A stretch of DNA of 64,000 bases from Massilia timonae CCUG 45783 (GCF_000315425.1 NZ_JH992924.1:370695-434694), one strand, 5' to 3'; counted from the first letter of the stretch, positions 46,485 to 56,313 are shown. Numbers and translations: made by a program. Notes: generated by a model not told the origin, from the sequence alone.

Positions 46485-47021
46485 ATGCTTTCCAACGCGC
46501 TCATCGTCCTGGCCACCATCGCGTTCATGGAAGTGTTTTCCATCGTCGCGCACAAGTACGTGATGCACGGCTTCGGGTGGGGCTGGCACCGCTCGCACCA
46601 CGAGCCGCGCACCGGCTGGTTCGAAAAGAACGACCTGTACGCCGTGGTGTTCGCCGGGGTCGCCATCGCCCTGATCTGGTTCGGCACGCGCGGCTACCAC
46701 CCCCTCGAATGGATCGGCGCCGGCATGACCGCCTACGGCGCCTTGTACTTCATCGCCCACGACGGCCTGGTGCACCAGCGCTGGCCATTCCGCTACGTCC
46801 CCCGGAGCGGCTACCTCAAGCGCCTGTACCAGGCCCACCGCATGCACCATGCGGTGGAAGGTAAAGAGGGCGCCGTGTCCTTCGGCTTCCTGTACGCGCC
46901 GCCGGTCGCCCGGCTTAAACGTCAGCTGCAGGCGCGGCAGGGCCAGGTGCGCCGCCCGCGCGCCCAGGACGCAGCCACAGATCGCGCCGCCGCGGCGCCC
47001 TCGCTGCCCGAGCAGGGCTGA
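46485..47021 (+). CDS. crtZ: Beta-carotene hydroxylase CrtZ
   Basis: 178 residues of the di-iron fatty-acid-hydroxylase-like family. The histidine motifs are HKYVMH (23-28), HRSHH (35-39), HDGLVH and HRMHH. It hydroxylates both rings of beta-carotene to give zeaxanthin. The ATG at 46485 begins the first membrane helix (ALIVLATIAFMEVFSIVA). The hydrophilic C-terminal tail overlaps the end of crtB on the other strand by 107 bases. It is the only plus-strand gene of the pigment cluster, as in the Pantoea cluster. Confidence 0.96.
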   Translation: MLSNALIVLATIAFMEVFSIVAHKYVMHGFGWGWHRSHHEPRTGWFEKNDLYAVVFAGVAIALIWFGTRGYHPLEWIGAGMTAYGALYFIAHDGLVHQRWPFRYVPRSGYLKRLYQAHRMHHAVEGKEGAVSFGFLYAPPVARLKRQLQARQGQVRRPRAQDAATDRAAAAPSLPEQG

Positions 47022-47910
47022 GGCGCGAGGCCAGCGCCTGGGCGCCGCCCAGGGCCAGCAGGCGCAGCTTGGCCGCCTTCGAGGTGCCCACCCGTTCGTC
47101 CCAGGCGTGCGCGCCGCGCCGCTTGACTTCGATCCCGATCTGCCGATAGACATTGCGCGCGGTGGCGATCGCCCAGGCCGAACGCAGGGGCAGGGCGGCG
47201 ATGCCGAGCGTGGCGGACGCGTAATACGGCTCGGCATGGTCGACCAGGCGCGCGGCGACGGTCGCCAGCGCCGCGCGATGGCGCGGCAGGGCCACGTGGT
47301 CGGGCTGTATGCCGGCCTCCAGCAGCCATTCGGACGGCACGTAGCAGCGCCCGATCTTCGCATCGTCGATGATGTCGCGCGCGATGTTCGTCAGCTGGAA
47401 GGCCAGCCCCAGGTCGCAGGCGCGGTCCAGTACCAGCTCGTCGCGGGCGCCCATGATCGAGGCCATCATCAGGCCCACCACGCCGGCCACGTGGTAGCAG
47501 TAGCGCATGGTGTCGTCGATGGTGCGGTAGCGCGCCTCGTTGACGTCCATCGCGAAGCCGGCCAGGTGGTCGAAGGCATAGCGCGGCGCGATCGCGTGGC
47601 CCAGCGCCACTTCCTGGAAGGCGGCGAAGGCCGGGGTGCGCATCGGTTCGCCCGAATAGGCGCGCCGGGTGTCGTCGTACAGGCGGTCGAGCTCGAAATT
47701 GGCGCCATAGGCGCTCGGCGCGGCGGCGGCGAAGCCCAGTTCCTGGCCGTCGACCACGTCGTCGCAATGGCGGCACCAGGCGTACAGCATCAGCACGCTG
47801 CGCCGGGTGGCGGGCGGGAACAGCCTGGCGGCCGCCGCGAAGCTCTTCGACCCGACCGCGATGGTCTGGGTCGCGTGTTCCATCAGCTTGGTGCCGGCGT
47901 AGGCGCTCAT
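46915..47910 (-). CDS. crtB: Phytoene synthase CrtB
   Basis: 331 residues of the squalene/phytoene synthase family; it joins two GGPP molecules to phytoene. The aspartate-rich motifs are YAWCRHCDDVVDG and LTNIARDIIDD, with YHVAGVVGLMMASIMG between them. The ATG at 47910 overlaps the crtI stop by four bases. The last 40 residues (ARAARAPRRRDLWLRPGRAG and beyond) are an arginine/alanine-rich tail not expected in the family, encoded in the overlap with crtZ. It is the last gene of crtEXYIB. Confidence 0.96.
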   Translation of the reverse strand: MSAYAGTKLMEHATQTIAVGSKSFAAAARLFPPATRRSVLMLYAWCRHCDDVVDGQELGFAAAAPSAYGANFELDRLYDDTRRAYSGEPMRTPAFAAFQEVALGHAIAPRYAFDHLAGFAMDVNEARYRTIDDTMRYCYHVAGVVGLMMASIMGARDELVLDRACDLGLAFQLTNIARDIIDDAKIGRCYVPSEWLLEAGIQPDHVALPRHRAALATVAARLVDHAEPYYASATLGIAALPLRSAWAIATARNVYRQIGIEVKRRGAHAWDERVGTSKAAKLRLLALGGAQALASRLSPARAARAPRRRDLWLRPGRAGGAPGPAAPAADV

Positions 47911-49433
47911 GAGTGCACCCCGGCATGCACGCCTTCCAGCATCAGGCCGGCGGTCGCCTTGGCCGAGCCGATCACGCCCGGCACGCCGGCGCCGGGATGG
48001 GTGCCGGCGCCGACCAGGTACAGGTTGGGCAGCTCGGCGTCGCGGTTGTGCGGGCGGAACCAGGCGCTTTGCGTGAGGATCGGCTCCAGCGAGAAGGCCG
48101 AACCCAGGTGGGCGTTGAGTTGGTCGCGGAAATCGTGCGGCGTGAAGATGCGGCTCGTCACCAGCTGGCTGCGCAGGCCCGGCATGTAGCGCCGCTCGAG
48201 ATAGTCGAAGATACGGTCGCGGTAGCGCGGGCCTTCGGTCTCCCAGTCGATCGGCGCGTTGCCCAGGTGCGGCACCGGCGCCAGCACGTAGTGGCTGCCG
48301 CAGCCGGGCGGCGCGAGCGAGGGATCGGTGACGCAGGGCGCGTGCAGGTAGAGCGAGAAGTCGTCGGCCAGTTGCTGGCCGTGGAAGATGTCCTTGATCA
48401 GCTCGCGGTAGCGCGGGCCGAAGCACACCGTGTGGTGCTGCAGCTGCTCGTGGTGTTTGTCCAGGCCGAAGTACAGCACGAACAGCGAATTGCTGAAGCG
48501 TTTCTTCTTGAGCGCCTCGCCGTGGCTGCTGCCGCGGCCATGGTTCTTCAGCAGGTCGGCATAAGTGTGCACCACGTCGGCGTTCGACGCCACGGCGTCG
48601 GCCATGAACCAGCGGCCGTCTTCCAGCCGCACGCCGCTGGCGAGATTGCCGGCGGTCTCGATGCGCGCCACCGATGCGTTCAGTTCCAGCTTGCCGCCCA
48701 TGTCCTCGAACAGCCGCACCAGGCCTTTCACGAGCGCGCCGGTGCCGCCGCGCGGGAACCACACGCCCCAGCGTCGTTCGAGCGCATGAATAAGGGTGTA
48801 GATCGACGAGGTGGCGAACGGGTTGCCGCCCACCAGCAGCGAATGGAAGGAAAACGCCTGGCGCAGCTGCTCGTCCTTCACGAAGCGCGACACCATGCCG
48901 TACACGCTCTTCCACGCCTCCAGCCGCGCCAGCTGCGGGCCGGCCTGGATCATGTCGCGGAAAGAGAGAAACGGCACCGCGCCCAGCTTCAGGTAACCCT
49001 CGTCGAACACCGCCTTCGAATACGCCAAAAAGCGCCGGTAGCCGGCGACGTCTTGCGGGTTGCGCGCATGGATCTGGCGGTCCAGCGCCTCCTGGTCGTT
49101 GGCGTAGTCGAAGTGGCTGCCGTCTTCCCAGCACAGGCGGTAGAAGGGCGTGACCGGCAGCATCTCGACGTAGTCGCCCATCCGCTTGCCGCACAGGGTG
49201 AACAGTTCTTCGATCGCCGACGGATCGGTGATGACGGTCGGGCCGGCGTCGAACACGAAGCCCTGGTCCTCGTAGACGTAGGCGCGGCCGCCCGGCTTGT
49301 CGCGCTGTTCGAGCAGGGTCGTTTGCATGCCGGCGGCCTGCAGGCGGATGGCCAGCGCCAGGCCGCCGAATCCGGCGCCGATCACGACGGCGCGCTTTGG
49401 CTCGAGTCTCGGCTTGAAATTCATCTGGTTCAT
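47907..49433 (-). CDS. crtI: Phytoene desaturase CrtI
   Basis: 508 residues. The N-terminal dinucleotide fold is VVIGAGFGGLALAIRL with LEQRDKPGGRAYVYEDQGF and DAGPTVITDPSAIEEL. The C-terminal family signature is NLYLVGAGTHPGAGVPGVIG. It converts phytoene to lycopene with FAD. The start ATG (complement of 49431-49433) overlaps the crtY stop, and its own stop overlaps crtB, so the genes are translationally coupled. Confidence 0.97.
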   Translation of the reverse strand: MNQMNFKPRLEPKRAVVIGAGFGGLALAIRLQAAGMQTTLLEQRDKPGGRAYVYEDQGFVFDAGPTVITDPSAIEELFTLCGKRMGDYVEMLPVTPFYRLCWEDGSHFDYANDQEALDRQIHARNPQDVAGYRRFLAYSKAVFDEGYLKLGAVPFLSFRDMIQAGPQLARLEAWKSVYGMVSRFVKDEQLRQAFSFHSLLVGGNPFATSSIYTLIHALERRWGVWFPRGGTGALVKGLVRLFEDMGGKLELNASVARIETAGNLASGVRLEDGRWFMADAVASNADVVHTYADLLKNHGRGSSHGEALKKKRFSNSLFVLYFGLDKHHEQLQHHTVCFGPRYRELIKDIFHGQQLADDFSLYLHAPCVTDPSLAPPGCGSHYVLAPVPHLGNAPIDWETEGPRYRDRIFDYLERRYMPGLRSQLVTSRIFTPHDFRDQLNAHLGSAFSLEPILTQSAWFRPHNRDAELPNLYLVGAGTHPGAGVPGVIGSAKATAGLMLEGVHAGVHS

Positions 49434-50614
49434 TCTGCGGTCCTGATCTGATAGGGGTGGGTCTTGCGCACGGCGTGAAAGGCTTCCATGACGGGCACCG
49501 GTGGTTTGCCGGTCAGCAGCCGCGCCTTGTCGCCCACGGTCGGATGGCCGGCATAGAAGCGGGCGATCAAGGGCGCGGGCAGGCCATAGAAACGCTGCAT
49601 CACGCGCCAGCGGTGATCCGGGCTGCCGGCCAAAAACAGCATGCGGTTGAGCATGCGGAAGAAGCGCTGTTCGTCCCAGGCGTGCCGCGCCAGCGTGCGG
49701 ATGGCGGCGAACAGCGTCGGGGCCGACAGGGCTGGCAGCGCGGCAATGCGCTCGGCCAGCCGCACTGCGTGCGGCAGCGAGTAGCCGGTGGTCGGGTGGA
49801 ACAGGCCGGCGCGCAGGCCGACGCTGGGCTGGCCGTGAAGCTCGTCCCAGAAGCGGTCGAAGTCGCCGGCCAGCACGATCGGCAGCGAACCCTGTTCTTC
49901 GCGCAGCATGTCGCGCACGCGCCAGCCGCGCGCCCCCACATAGGCGGCGATGTTGGCGCGCAGCCGCTCCGGGTCCCAGGCGGCGCTGTCGACGTAGTGC
50001 GTGTCCTCGACCAGCACCCGGTCGGGCCCGAAAGGCAGCAGGTAGACGAAGCGGTAGCCGCCTTGCTGGGCCACGCTGGCGTCCATGATCACCGGCGCCG
50101 TCAAGCCATGGGCGGCGTCGAGCCGCAGTTCCTGGCCGAGGAAGGTCTGGTAGCCGAGCGCGAGATGGCTGCTGGGGCGCATGCCGCGGCCGTCGATGAC
50201 GGCGCGCGCGTGCAGGGTTTCGCCATCGGCCAGCCGCACCGTGGTCGGCGTCACCTCGTCGATCCAGACGCCGGTGCGCAGCGCCGCGCCAAGTGCCGGT
50301 GCGACGACCTGGGCCAGGTCGTGCGAGGCGATGCTGGCATAGCCCCCCGCCAGTGTGCGGGCCAGATCGGGAAACACCACGTCGTAGCGCGGCCAGCGGT
50401 GGGTGACCAGCGGCGCGATCCAGCGCAGTTGCGCGGCATCGAGATCGCTGTCGTGGAACGACCAGGTATGGTTGCCGCCCAGGCGCTTGCCCTGTTCGAG
50501 CAGCAGGATGCGCAGTTCGGGGCGCGCGCTGCGCAGGCGCCACGCGGTCAAGCTGTTGGCCAGGCCGCCGCCGGCCAGGATCAGGTCGTAGTCGGGCTTG
50601 CCGCGTTCATCCAT
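49430..50614 (-). CDS. crtY: Lycopene beta-cyclase CrtY
   Basis: 394 residues. DLILAGGGLANSLTAWRL is the N-terminal nucleotide-binding motif; LGGNHTWSFHDSDLD, VIDGRGMRPSSHLALGYQTF and GYSLPHAVRLAERI are conserved in CrtY. It forms the beta-rings of beta-carotene. It overlaps crtX by eight bases at its start and crtI by four at its end. Confidence 0.95.
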   Translation of the reverse strand: MDERGKPDYDLILAGGGLANSLTAWRLRSARPELRILLLEQGKRLGGNHTWSFHDSDLDAAQLRWIAPLVTHRWPRYDVVFPDLARTLAGGYASIASHDLAQVVAPALGAALRTGVWIDEVTPTTVRLADGETLHARAVIDGRGMRPSSHLALGYQTFLGQELRLDAAHGLTAPVIMDASVAQQGGYRFVYLLPFGPDRVLVEDTHYVDSAAWDPERLRANIAAYVGARGWRVRDMLREEQGSLPIVLAGDFDRFWDELHGQPSVGLRAGLFHPTTGYSLPHAVRLAERIAALPALSAPTLFAAIRTLARHAWDEQRFFRMLNRMLFLAGSPDHRWRVMQRFYGLPAPLIARFYAGHPTVGDKARLLTGKPPVPVMEAFHAVRKTHPYQIRTAE

Positions 50615-51929
50615 GGCTGGCCAGGCCTCGGGTCGCGGGTTGCAGGCCGAGCGCGGCCTCGATGACGTCGGCCGCGCGCGGCGCGCCGCCGGCCTGGCGG
50701 ATCTGGTCGGCCAGCGGTTCCATGCGTTGCCGGAAGCCTGGCTCGTCGAGCAGGCGGCGCAGTTTGCGCGACAGTTCGGCCACCGTCGCGAAGCGCGGCG
50801 AGGCGCGCAGGCCGACGCCGGCGTATTCCACGCGGGCGGCGGCGCCCGGATGGTCGAAGGCGATCGGCAGCGCCAGGATCGGCGTGCGGCTGGCGACGGC
50901 TTCCATCACGGTGTTGGCGCCGGCATGCGAGATGACGGCGTCGGCGCGCGCCAGCACGGCCAGCTGGGGCACATAGGTGCGCACGCGGGTGTCGCCGATG
51001 CGTTCGAGCGCGCGCACCTGGGATCGATCCAGGCCGCCGCAGTGGGCGACCAGCAGTTGCGCGTCCTGGCGCGCGCAGGCCTGCGCGATGCGCTTGAACA
51101 GGCCGAAGCGCTGGCTGACCAGGGTGCCGAGCGAGGCGTAGACGAAGGGGCGCGTGTTCGACGCGGGCGGCAGCAACGTGGCAAGTTCGGCAGCCAGTTC
51201 GGCCGGCGTCTGGGCCGGCGCCGCGGCCCCGCTGTGCAGCGGGCCGACGTGATGAAAATGCGGCGGCAGCGCGCGCCGTGGAAAATCGAATCCCGGCACG
51301 ATCTGGCCGACCTGGGCCAGCGGAGACAGGCAGTCGTGCAGTTTTCCGCGCGGCCCCAATCCGAGCTGCCGGGCCGCGGCGGAGATGGCGCGCTCGTGCG
51401 GCCGCATCATCCAGTCGTAGACCATGGTGCTGCCTTCGACGATCTTGAAGGCGCGCTCGCTGTCTTCATACATGAACGGCATGACGGGCAGCGGAATGCC
51501 GGGTTCACGGTTGACCGGCAGCGCGCAGGCGACCGAGACGAACGGCATGCCGGTGCCCTCGGCCACCAGGCCGCCGGCCGCCTCCATCTGGTCGGCGACC
51601 AGGAAGTCGACCTGCAGCCGGCGCAGCGCGGCCGGCAGTTCGCGGCACAGCATCGTGGTGCTGGCCGCCATGTCGAGGATCACGCGGCGCAGGCCCAGCG
51701 GCGAGCCGGGATTGGCCACCCGCGCCAGCATCGCCGGCAGCGAGCCGGCCGGGTGGGTGTCGAGACCGACGGCATGGAAGCCGATGCGTTCGTCCTTCAC
51801 GTAGGCGGCGGCATCCGGCCGGTGCACGAAGGTGACGCGGTGCCCGCGCGCGAGCAGTTCGCGCGCGAGCACCGTCAGCGTATTGAAGTGGCTGTAGAGC
51901 GCCGGGGCCACCACCGCGAAATGCGCCAT
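50607..51929 (-). CDS. crtX: Zeaxanthin glucosyltransferase CrtX
   Basis: 440 residues of glycosyltransferase family 1. The N-terminal acceptor half starts MAHFAVVAPALYSHFNTLTV; the donor half contains FVYASLGTLVSQRFGLFKRI and VISHAGANTVMEAVASRTPI, the UDP-sugar-binding region. It glucosylates zeaxanthin. Its presence between crtE and crtY predicts zeaxanthin mono- or diglucoside as end product. Confidence 0.94.
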   Translation of the reverse strand: MAHFAVVAPALYSHFNTLTVLARELLARGHRVTFVHRPDAAAYVKDERIGFHAVGLDTHPAGSLPAMLARVANPGSPLGLRRVILDMAASTTMLCRELPAALRRLQVDFLVADQMEAAGGLVAEGTGMPFVSVACALPVNREPGIPLPVMPFMYEDSERAFKIVEGSTMVYDWMMRPHERAISAAARQLGLGPRGKLHDCLSPLAQVGQIVPGFDFPRRALPPHFHHVGPLHSGAAAPAQTPAELAAELATLLPPASNTRPFVYASLGTLVSQRFGLFKRIAQACARQDAQLLVAHCGGLDRSQVRALERIGDTRVRTYVPQLAVLARADAVISHAGANTVMEAVASRTPILALPIAFDHPGAAARVEYAGVGLRASPRFATVAELSRKLRRLLDEPGFRQRMEPLADQIRQAGGAPRAADVIEAALGLQPATRGLASHG

Positions 51930-51943
51930 GCGGACCGCCGGCT

Positions 51944-52942
51944 TCAGGAGAGGCGCAGCTCGGCCAGTTGGGCGCCCGCACGCAGCTCGCGCGCCTTGGC
52001 CAGCTCGGGGGCGAAGCGCTTTCCCTTGCCTTCTTTCGCGAACAGGCCGGACACGAAGCGGCGCGTGCGGCCGTGGGCGCCGACGGCGGCGCTGAGGCAG
52101 CGGTCGGCTTCGACCAGGCAGGCCGCCAGGCGGCGCTGCGCTTCGTCGCGGCCCAGCGTGTTGATCAGGGTGGCCTTGCCGACGTCCTTGCCGGTGTCCT
52201 TGCCCGTGACGGCGCTGTCGTTGCCGGCGCCGTCGAGGAAGTCATCCTTGATCTGGAAGGCCTGGCCAGCCGCCAGCGCGAAGGCGCGCAACTGCTGCGC
52301 GACCTGCTCGTCGGCATGGCAGACGATGCAGGCCATGTCGACCGCGACGCCGAGCAGCAAGCCGGTCTTGAGTTCGTTGGTGGTGGCGATCGCCTCGGGC
52401 GAACGCGCGCCGCCGTGCAGGTCTTCGAACTGGCCGCGCACCAGGCCCTGGTCGCCGACCGTCTGCGCCAGCGTCGCGACCAGGCGCGCGCGGGTGGCGG
52501 GGGCGATGTCCTGGGCCTGCGACAGCACGCCGAAGGCGCGGCTGAGCAGGGCCACCGAAGCGAGGATGGCGACGTCTTCGCCATACTGGATGTGGATCGC
52601 GGGCTTGCCGCGCCGCAGGCTGGCGTCGTCCATGCAGGGCAGGTCGTCGAGGATCAGCGAGGCCGCGTGCACGAGCTCGACCGCGCAGGCGACGTCGATC
52701 AGGGCCGGCGAATTGCAGCCGAGGTCGCGCGCGACCAGCATCAGGAGCAGGGGACGCATGCGCTTGCCGGCGCTGAGCGCGGACGAGCGCATGGCCCTGG
52801 TGAGCTGGTCGTGGGGGCTGCCGGAGAGCAGCTGGTCGATGCGTTCGTCCACCGCCCGGCGCAGCGATGCGATGTCATCGAAGGCGGCGTCGTCGCCCGT
52901 TTCCACGCCGATCCCATCGTACCGCCGCGTCGCTGTAGTCAT
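51944..52942 (-). CDS. crtE: Geranylgeranyl diphosphate synthase CrtE
   Basis: 332 residues of the short-chain trans-prenyltransferase family. The first aspartate-rich motif is DDLPCMDD and the second is DDFLDG (in QAFQIKDDFLDG); GKRMRPLLLML and the small residues before the first motif fit a GGPP synthase. It makes the C20 precursor of phytoene. First gene of crtEXYIB. An AGGA lies seven bases before the ATG. The frame ends 14 bases before crtX. Confidence 0.95.
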   Translation of the reverse strand: MTTATRRYDGIGVETGDDAAFDDIASLRRAVDERIDQLLSGSPHDQLTRAMRSSALSAGKRMRPLLLMLVARDLGCNSPALIDVACAVELVHAASLILDDLPCMDDASLRRGKPAIHIQYGEDVAILASVALLSRAFGVLSQAQDIAPATRARLVATLAQTVGDQGLVRGQFEDLHGGARSPEAIATTNELKTGLLLGVAVDMACIVCHADEQVAQQLRAFALAAGQAFQIKDDFLDGAGNDSAVTGKDTGKDVGKATLINTLGRDEAQRRLAACLVEADRCLSAAVGAHGRTRRFVSGLFAKEGKGKRFAPELAKARELRAGAQLAELRLS

Positions 52943-52977
52943 ACGGAATCCTGTAGAAATTGATGAACTTGATAACC

Positions 52978-52983
52978 ATCATA
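52978..52983 (-). promoter_or_regulatory. -10 box of the crt operon
   Basis: TATGAT on the minus strand would give a leader of about 29 bases before crtE. The expected -35 (53001-53006) reads CTATTT, a poor match, so an activator is likely. A TTGAGTTCAA palindrome lies just upstream (53013-53022). The LysR gene next door is a candidate regulator, by inference. Confidence 0.4.
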
Positions 52984-53083
52984 CCGGAGACAAAGTTGAG
53001 AAATAGTTAATTGAACTCAATCGTGCGGGGGTTTCTTGCGCAAAAAATGCGCAATTTACGCTAGGACTTATGGGAAGGCGGTA

Positions 53084-53116
53084 CAAAAACGGTTCGGCCC
53101 GCACATGGCGGGCCGA
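53084..53116 (-). terminator. Terminator after the LysR gene
   Basis: A 9-base stem (TCGGCCCGC / GCGGGCCGA) with a five-base loop, followed on the minus strand by ACCGTTTTT. It separates the psuKG-lysR transcript from crtE. Confidence 0.88.
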
Positions 53117-53140
53117 GCAGAAAAAGATAACCGGAAGTCG

Positions 53141-54049
53141 TCAGGCCGGCTGTTCTTCGGGAAACAGGATCTTGAGGAAGGCGCGCACCACCGGCGCATC
53201 GTCCTGGGCCGGGTAGCTGATGTACAGGTTGGCCGATGGCGCGTGGGCGTGGATCGGCAGGAAGCGCACGCCCGGCCAGCCGATGCGGCTGGTGGTTTCG
53301 GGCATCAGCGCCACGCCGAGGCCGGCGCCGACCATGGCCAGCAGGGTCTGCGGCTCGGCCGCCTCCTGGAAGATGGTCGGCTGGAACCCGGCGTTCACGC
53401 AGCACTGGAGCAGGTAGCGCGGCTCGGCCGACTGGTCCAGGTGCAGGGACAGCATGGGTTCGCCCGCGATCTCGGGCAGGGCGATGGCGTCGCGCGCGGC
53501 CAGCGGATGGCGGGCATTGACCGCCACGCAGAACTGCTCCCTGAAACAGAGTTCCTGGCGCAGGTTGGCCTGCTTGAGCACGTCCTGCTCGATGCGCGGC
53601 TCGCGCCAGAAGCCGACGTCGATCTGCTTGCTGCGCAGCGCTTCCCACTGGTCGTTCGGGCCCAGCTCGTGGATGGTCCAGCTCACGCGCGGAAACTGGC
53701 TCTGGAACTGCTCCAGCAGGCCGGGGATCGGGCCCCACATCGCCGAGCCGACGATGCCGACCCGTAGCCGTCCGACCTCGCCGCGGTCGATCTGGCGGAT
53801 CGTGTCGATCGTCATGCGCATCTTGCCGAGCAGCTCGGCCGCCTCGACCATCAGCGCGCGGCCGGCCACGGTCAGCTCGAAGCTGCGCGTGGTGCGGGTG
53901 AACAGCTTCACCCCCAGCTCGCTCTCGAGCTTCATGATCTGCTGCGACAGCGGCGGCTGCGAGATGTGCAGGCGCTCGGCGGCGCGGCTGAAGCTTTTTT
54001 CTTCGGCCACCGCCAGGAAGTATTTGAGCTGTTTCAGGTCGATCGACAT
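53141..54049 (-). CDS. LysR-family transcriptional regulator
   Basis: 302 residues. The N-terminal winged helix-turn-helix (LKQLKYFLAVAEEKSFSRAA, then ERLHISQPPLSQQI) and a type 2 periplasmic-binding-like effector domain from about residue 90 make a standard LysR regulator of the CatR/BenM size. It follows psuG closely on the same strand and ends before the crt operon. It may control either; the position gives no decision. Confidence 0.93.
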   Translation of the reverse strand: MSIDLKQLKYFLAVAEEKSFSRAAERLHISQPPLSQQIMKLESELGVKLFTRTTRSFELTVAGRALMVEAAELLGKMRMTIDTIRQIDRGEVGRLRVGIVGSAMWGPIPGLLEQFQSQFPRVSWTIHELGPNDQWEALRSKQIDVGFWREPRIEQDVLKQANLRQELCFREQFCVAVNARHPLAARDAIALPEIAGEPMLSLHLDQSAEPRYLLQCCVNAGFQPTIFQEAAEPQTLLAMVGAGLGVALMPETTSRIGWPGVRFLPIHAHAPSANLYISYPAQDDAPVVRAFLKILFPEEQPA

Positions 54050-54071
54050 GGCGCGCCGCTCTTCGTTTTCA

Positions 54072-54989
<918 letters not shown>

Positions 54990-55003
54990 GGTCGGGTCTT
55001 TAT

Positions 55004-56128
55004 TCAGTCGGTAACGAGGTCCTGGACCGGGGCGTCGAACAGCCCCGGCGCCAGTTGCGGGCAGACGGTCTGCGCGCAGGCGATGGTCATGGCGGCGAGC
55101 AGCTGGCCGCGGCGGCAGGCCGTTTCCAGGTCCAGCTCGGGCTGGCCGTTGTACAGGCTCCAGCAGACGGCGGCGCCGAAGGCGTCGCCGGCGCCGGTGA
55201 CGTCGACCACGGCTGGCGCGTCGACAGGCTGGCCTTCGAGCGCCGCGATGCCGGTCGCGGTCGTGAACATGGCGCCTTGCGCGCCGCGCGTGACGATCAC
55301 GTCCCGGACGCCGTCGCGCCGCAGTTCGGCGCAGGCCGCGGCGATGTCGGCAGCGGTCGCCAGCGGGCGGCCGGCGCGGGCCGCCAGCTCGCCCACGTTC
55401 AGGATCAACAGGCGCAGGCCGGTCAGGTCGCGCGGCAGGCGGTCGATCTTCGGTTCCGAGACGGCGACGATCACCATTGGCACACCGTCGCGCCGGCTGC
55501 CCTCCAGCAGCGTGGCGACCGTCTCGCGCGGCAGGTTCAGGTCGGCGACGATCAGGGCGGCGCCGGCGCGCTGCTGTTCGCGGGTGGCGAGGAAATCGGG
55601 CGTGAGCGACTCGTTGATCTCCATGTCGGCCAGCGCCACGCGCATGTCGCCGTCCTCGTCGAGCACCGCGGTATAGGTGCCGCTGGCGGCGCCGTCCACG
55701 CGCAGCGCGCCGCGGGTGTCGATGCCGGCTTCGTCGGCGTAGGAGAGCAGGGCGCGGCCGGACGAATCGCCGCCGACCGCCGTGACCAGCGCCGTGGGGG
55801 CGCCCAGGCGCGCCAGGTTCTCGGCGATGTTGCGCGCGACGCCGCCGAAGGATTCGGTCTGGCGCGCCGGGTTCGAGGTATTCAGGGTCAGCTTGCCGAT
55901 GGTGCGCAGCTTGCGGTCGAGGTTGGCCGCGCCGACGCACAGGATCGGACGATGGTCGGGCAGCACGTAGGCGCGGCCGAGGATGCGGCGCTCGCGCACC
56001 AGGGTGGCGATGTAGTTCGCGACCGCGGAGCGCGACAGGCCGAGATGGCCGGCCAGGTCTTGTTGCGAGATGAAGGGGTTAGAACGGATCAGCTCGTATA
56101 ACTGTTCTTTTTTCGGCATCGCGTTCAA
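55004..56128 (-). CDS. psuK: Pseudouridine kinase (PfkB family) with N-terminal winged helix
   Basis: 374 residues. The first 60 residues (QLYELIRSNPFISQQDLAGH, then LGLSRSAVANYIATL) form a winged helix-turn-helix. A PfkB kinase domain follows, with ILCVGAANLDRKLR, SFGGVARNIAENLARLG and the C-terminal VDVTGAGDAFGAAVCWSLYN. Pseudouridine kinases of the YeiC type share this architecture. It phosphorylates pseudouridine for PsuG, which is encoded immediately downstream. ATG codons at 56128 and 56119 are both possible starts; no clear ribosome-binding site decides. The DNA-binding part suggests it may control its own operon; see the sites upstream. Confidence 0.94.
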   Translation of the reverse strand: MNAMPKKEQLYELIRSNPFISQQDLAGHLGLSRSAVANYIATLVRERRILGRAYVLPDHRPILCVGAANLDRKLRTIGKLTLNTSNPARQTESFGGVARNIAENLARLGAPTALVTAVGGDSSGRALLSYADEAGIDTRGALRVDGAASGTYTAVLDEDGDMRVALADMEINESLTPDFLATREQQRAGAALIVADLNLPRETVATLLEGSRRDGVPMVIVAVSEPKIDRLPRDLTGLRLLILNVGELAARAGRPLATAADIAAACAELRRDGVRDVIVTRGAQGAMFTTATGIAALEGQPVDAPAVVDVTGAGDAFGAAVCWSLYNGQPELDLETACRRGQLLAAMTIACAQTVCPQLAPGLFDAPVQDLVTD

Positions 56129-56148
56129 ATGCGCCGTCAGGCGCCCAG

Positions 56149-56192
56149 GACAATTGTTTTATCATGCTAGACAATTGTTTGGAGCATGTCAA
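56149..56192 (-). promoter_or_regulatory. psuK promoter with two ACAATTGT operator boxes
   Basis: On the minus strand: perfect -35 TTGACA (56187-56192), 17-base spacer, -10 TAGCAT (56164-56169). An 11-base repeat GACAATTGTTT (read on the plus strand) occurs at 56149-56159 and 56170-56180, exactly 21 bases apart; each holds the palindrome ACAATTGT. One box lies inside the spacer and the other at the expected start of transcription. This is the layout of a repressor-controlled promoter. The binder is not known. Confidence 0.7.
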
Positions 56193-56307
56193 CGAATCTT
56201 TCCCCCAGTGTAAGCACCTCTCTCTCGCTTCGCATAATTTATCTATAAAAGATATAAATCGGGAAGAAAAAGTGTATTTGCCATACATATCGCCAATCAT
56301 GCATAGT

Positions 56308-56313
56308 TATAAT
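56308..56313 (+). promoter_or_regulatory. -10 box upstream of xapA
   Basis: TATAAT 95 bases before the xapA ATG, followed by ATCTAGTTGTCC, a partial half-match to the ACAATTGT boxes. No good -35 pairs with it. Confidence 0.4.
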
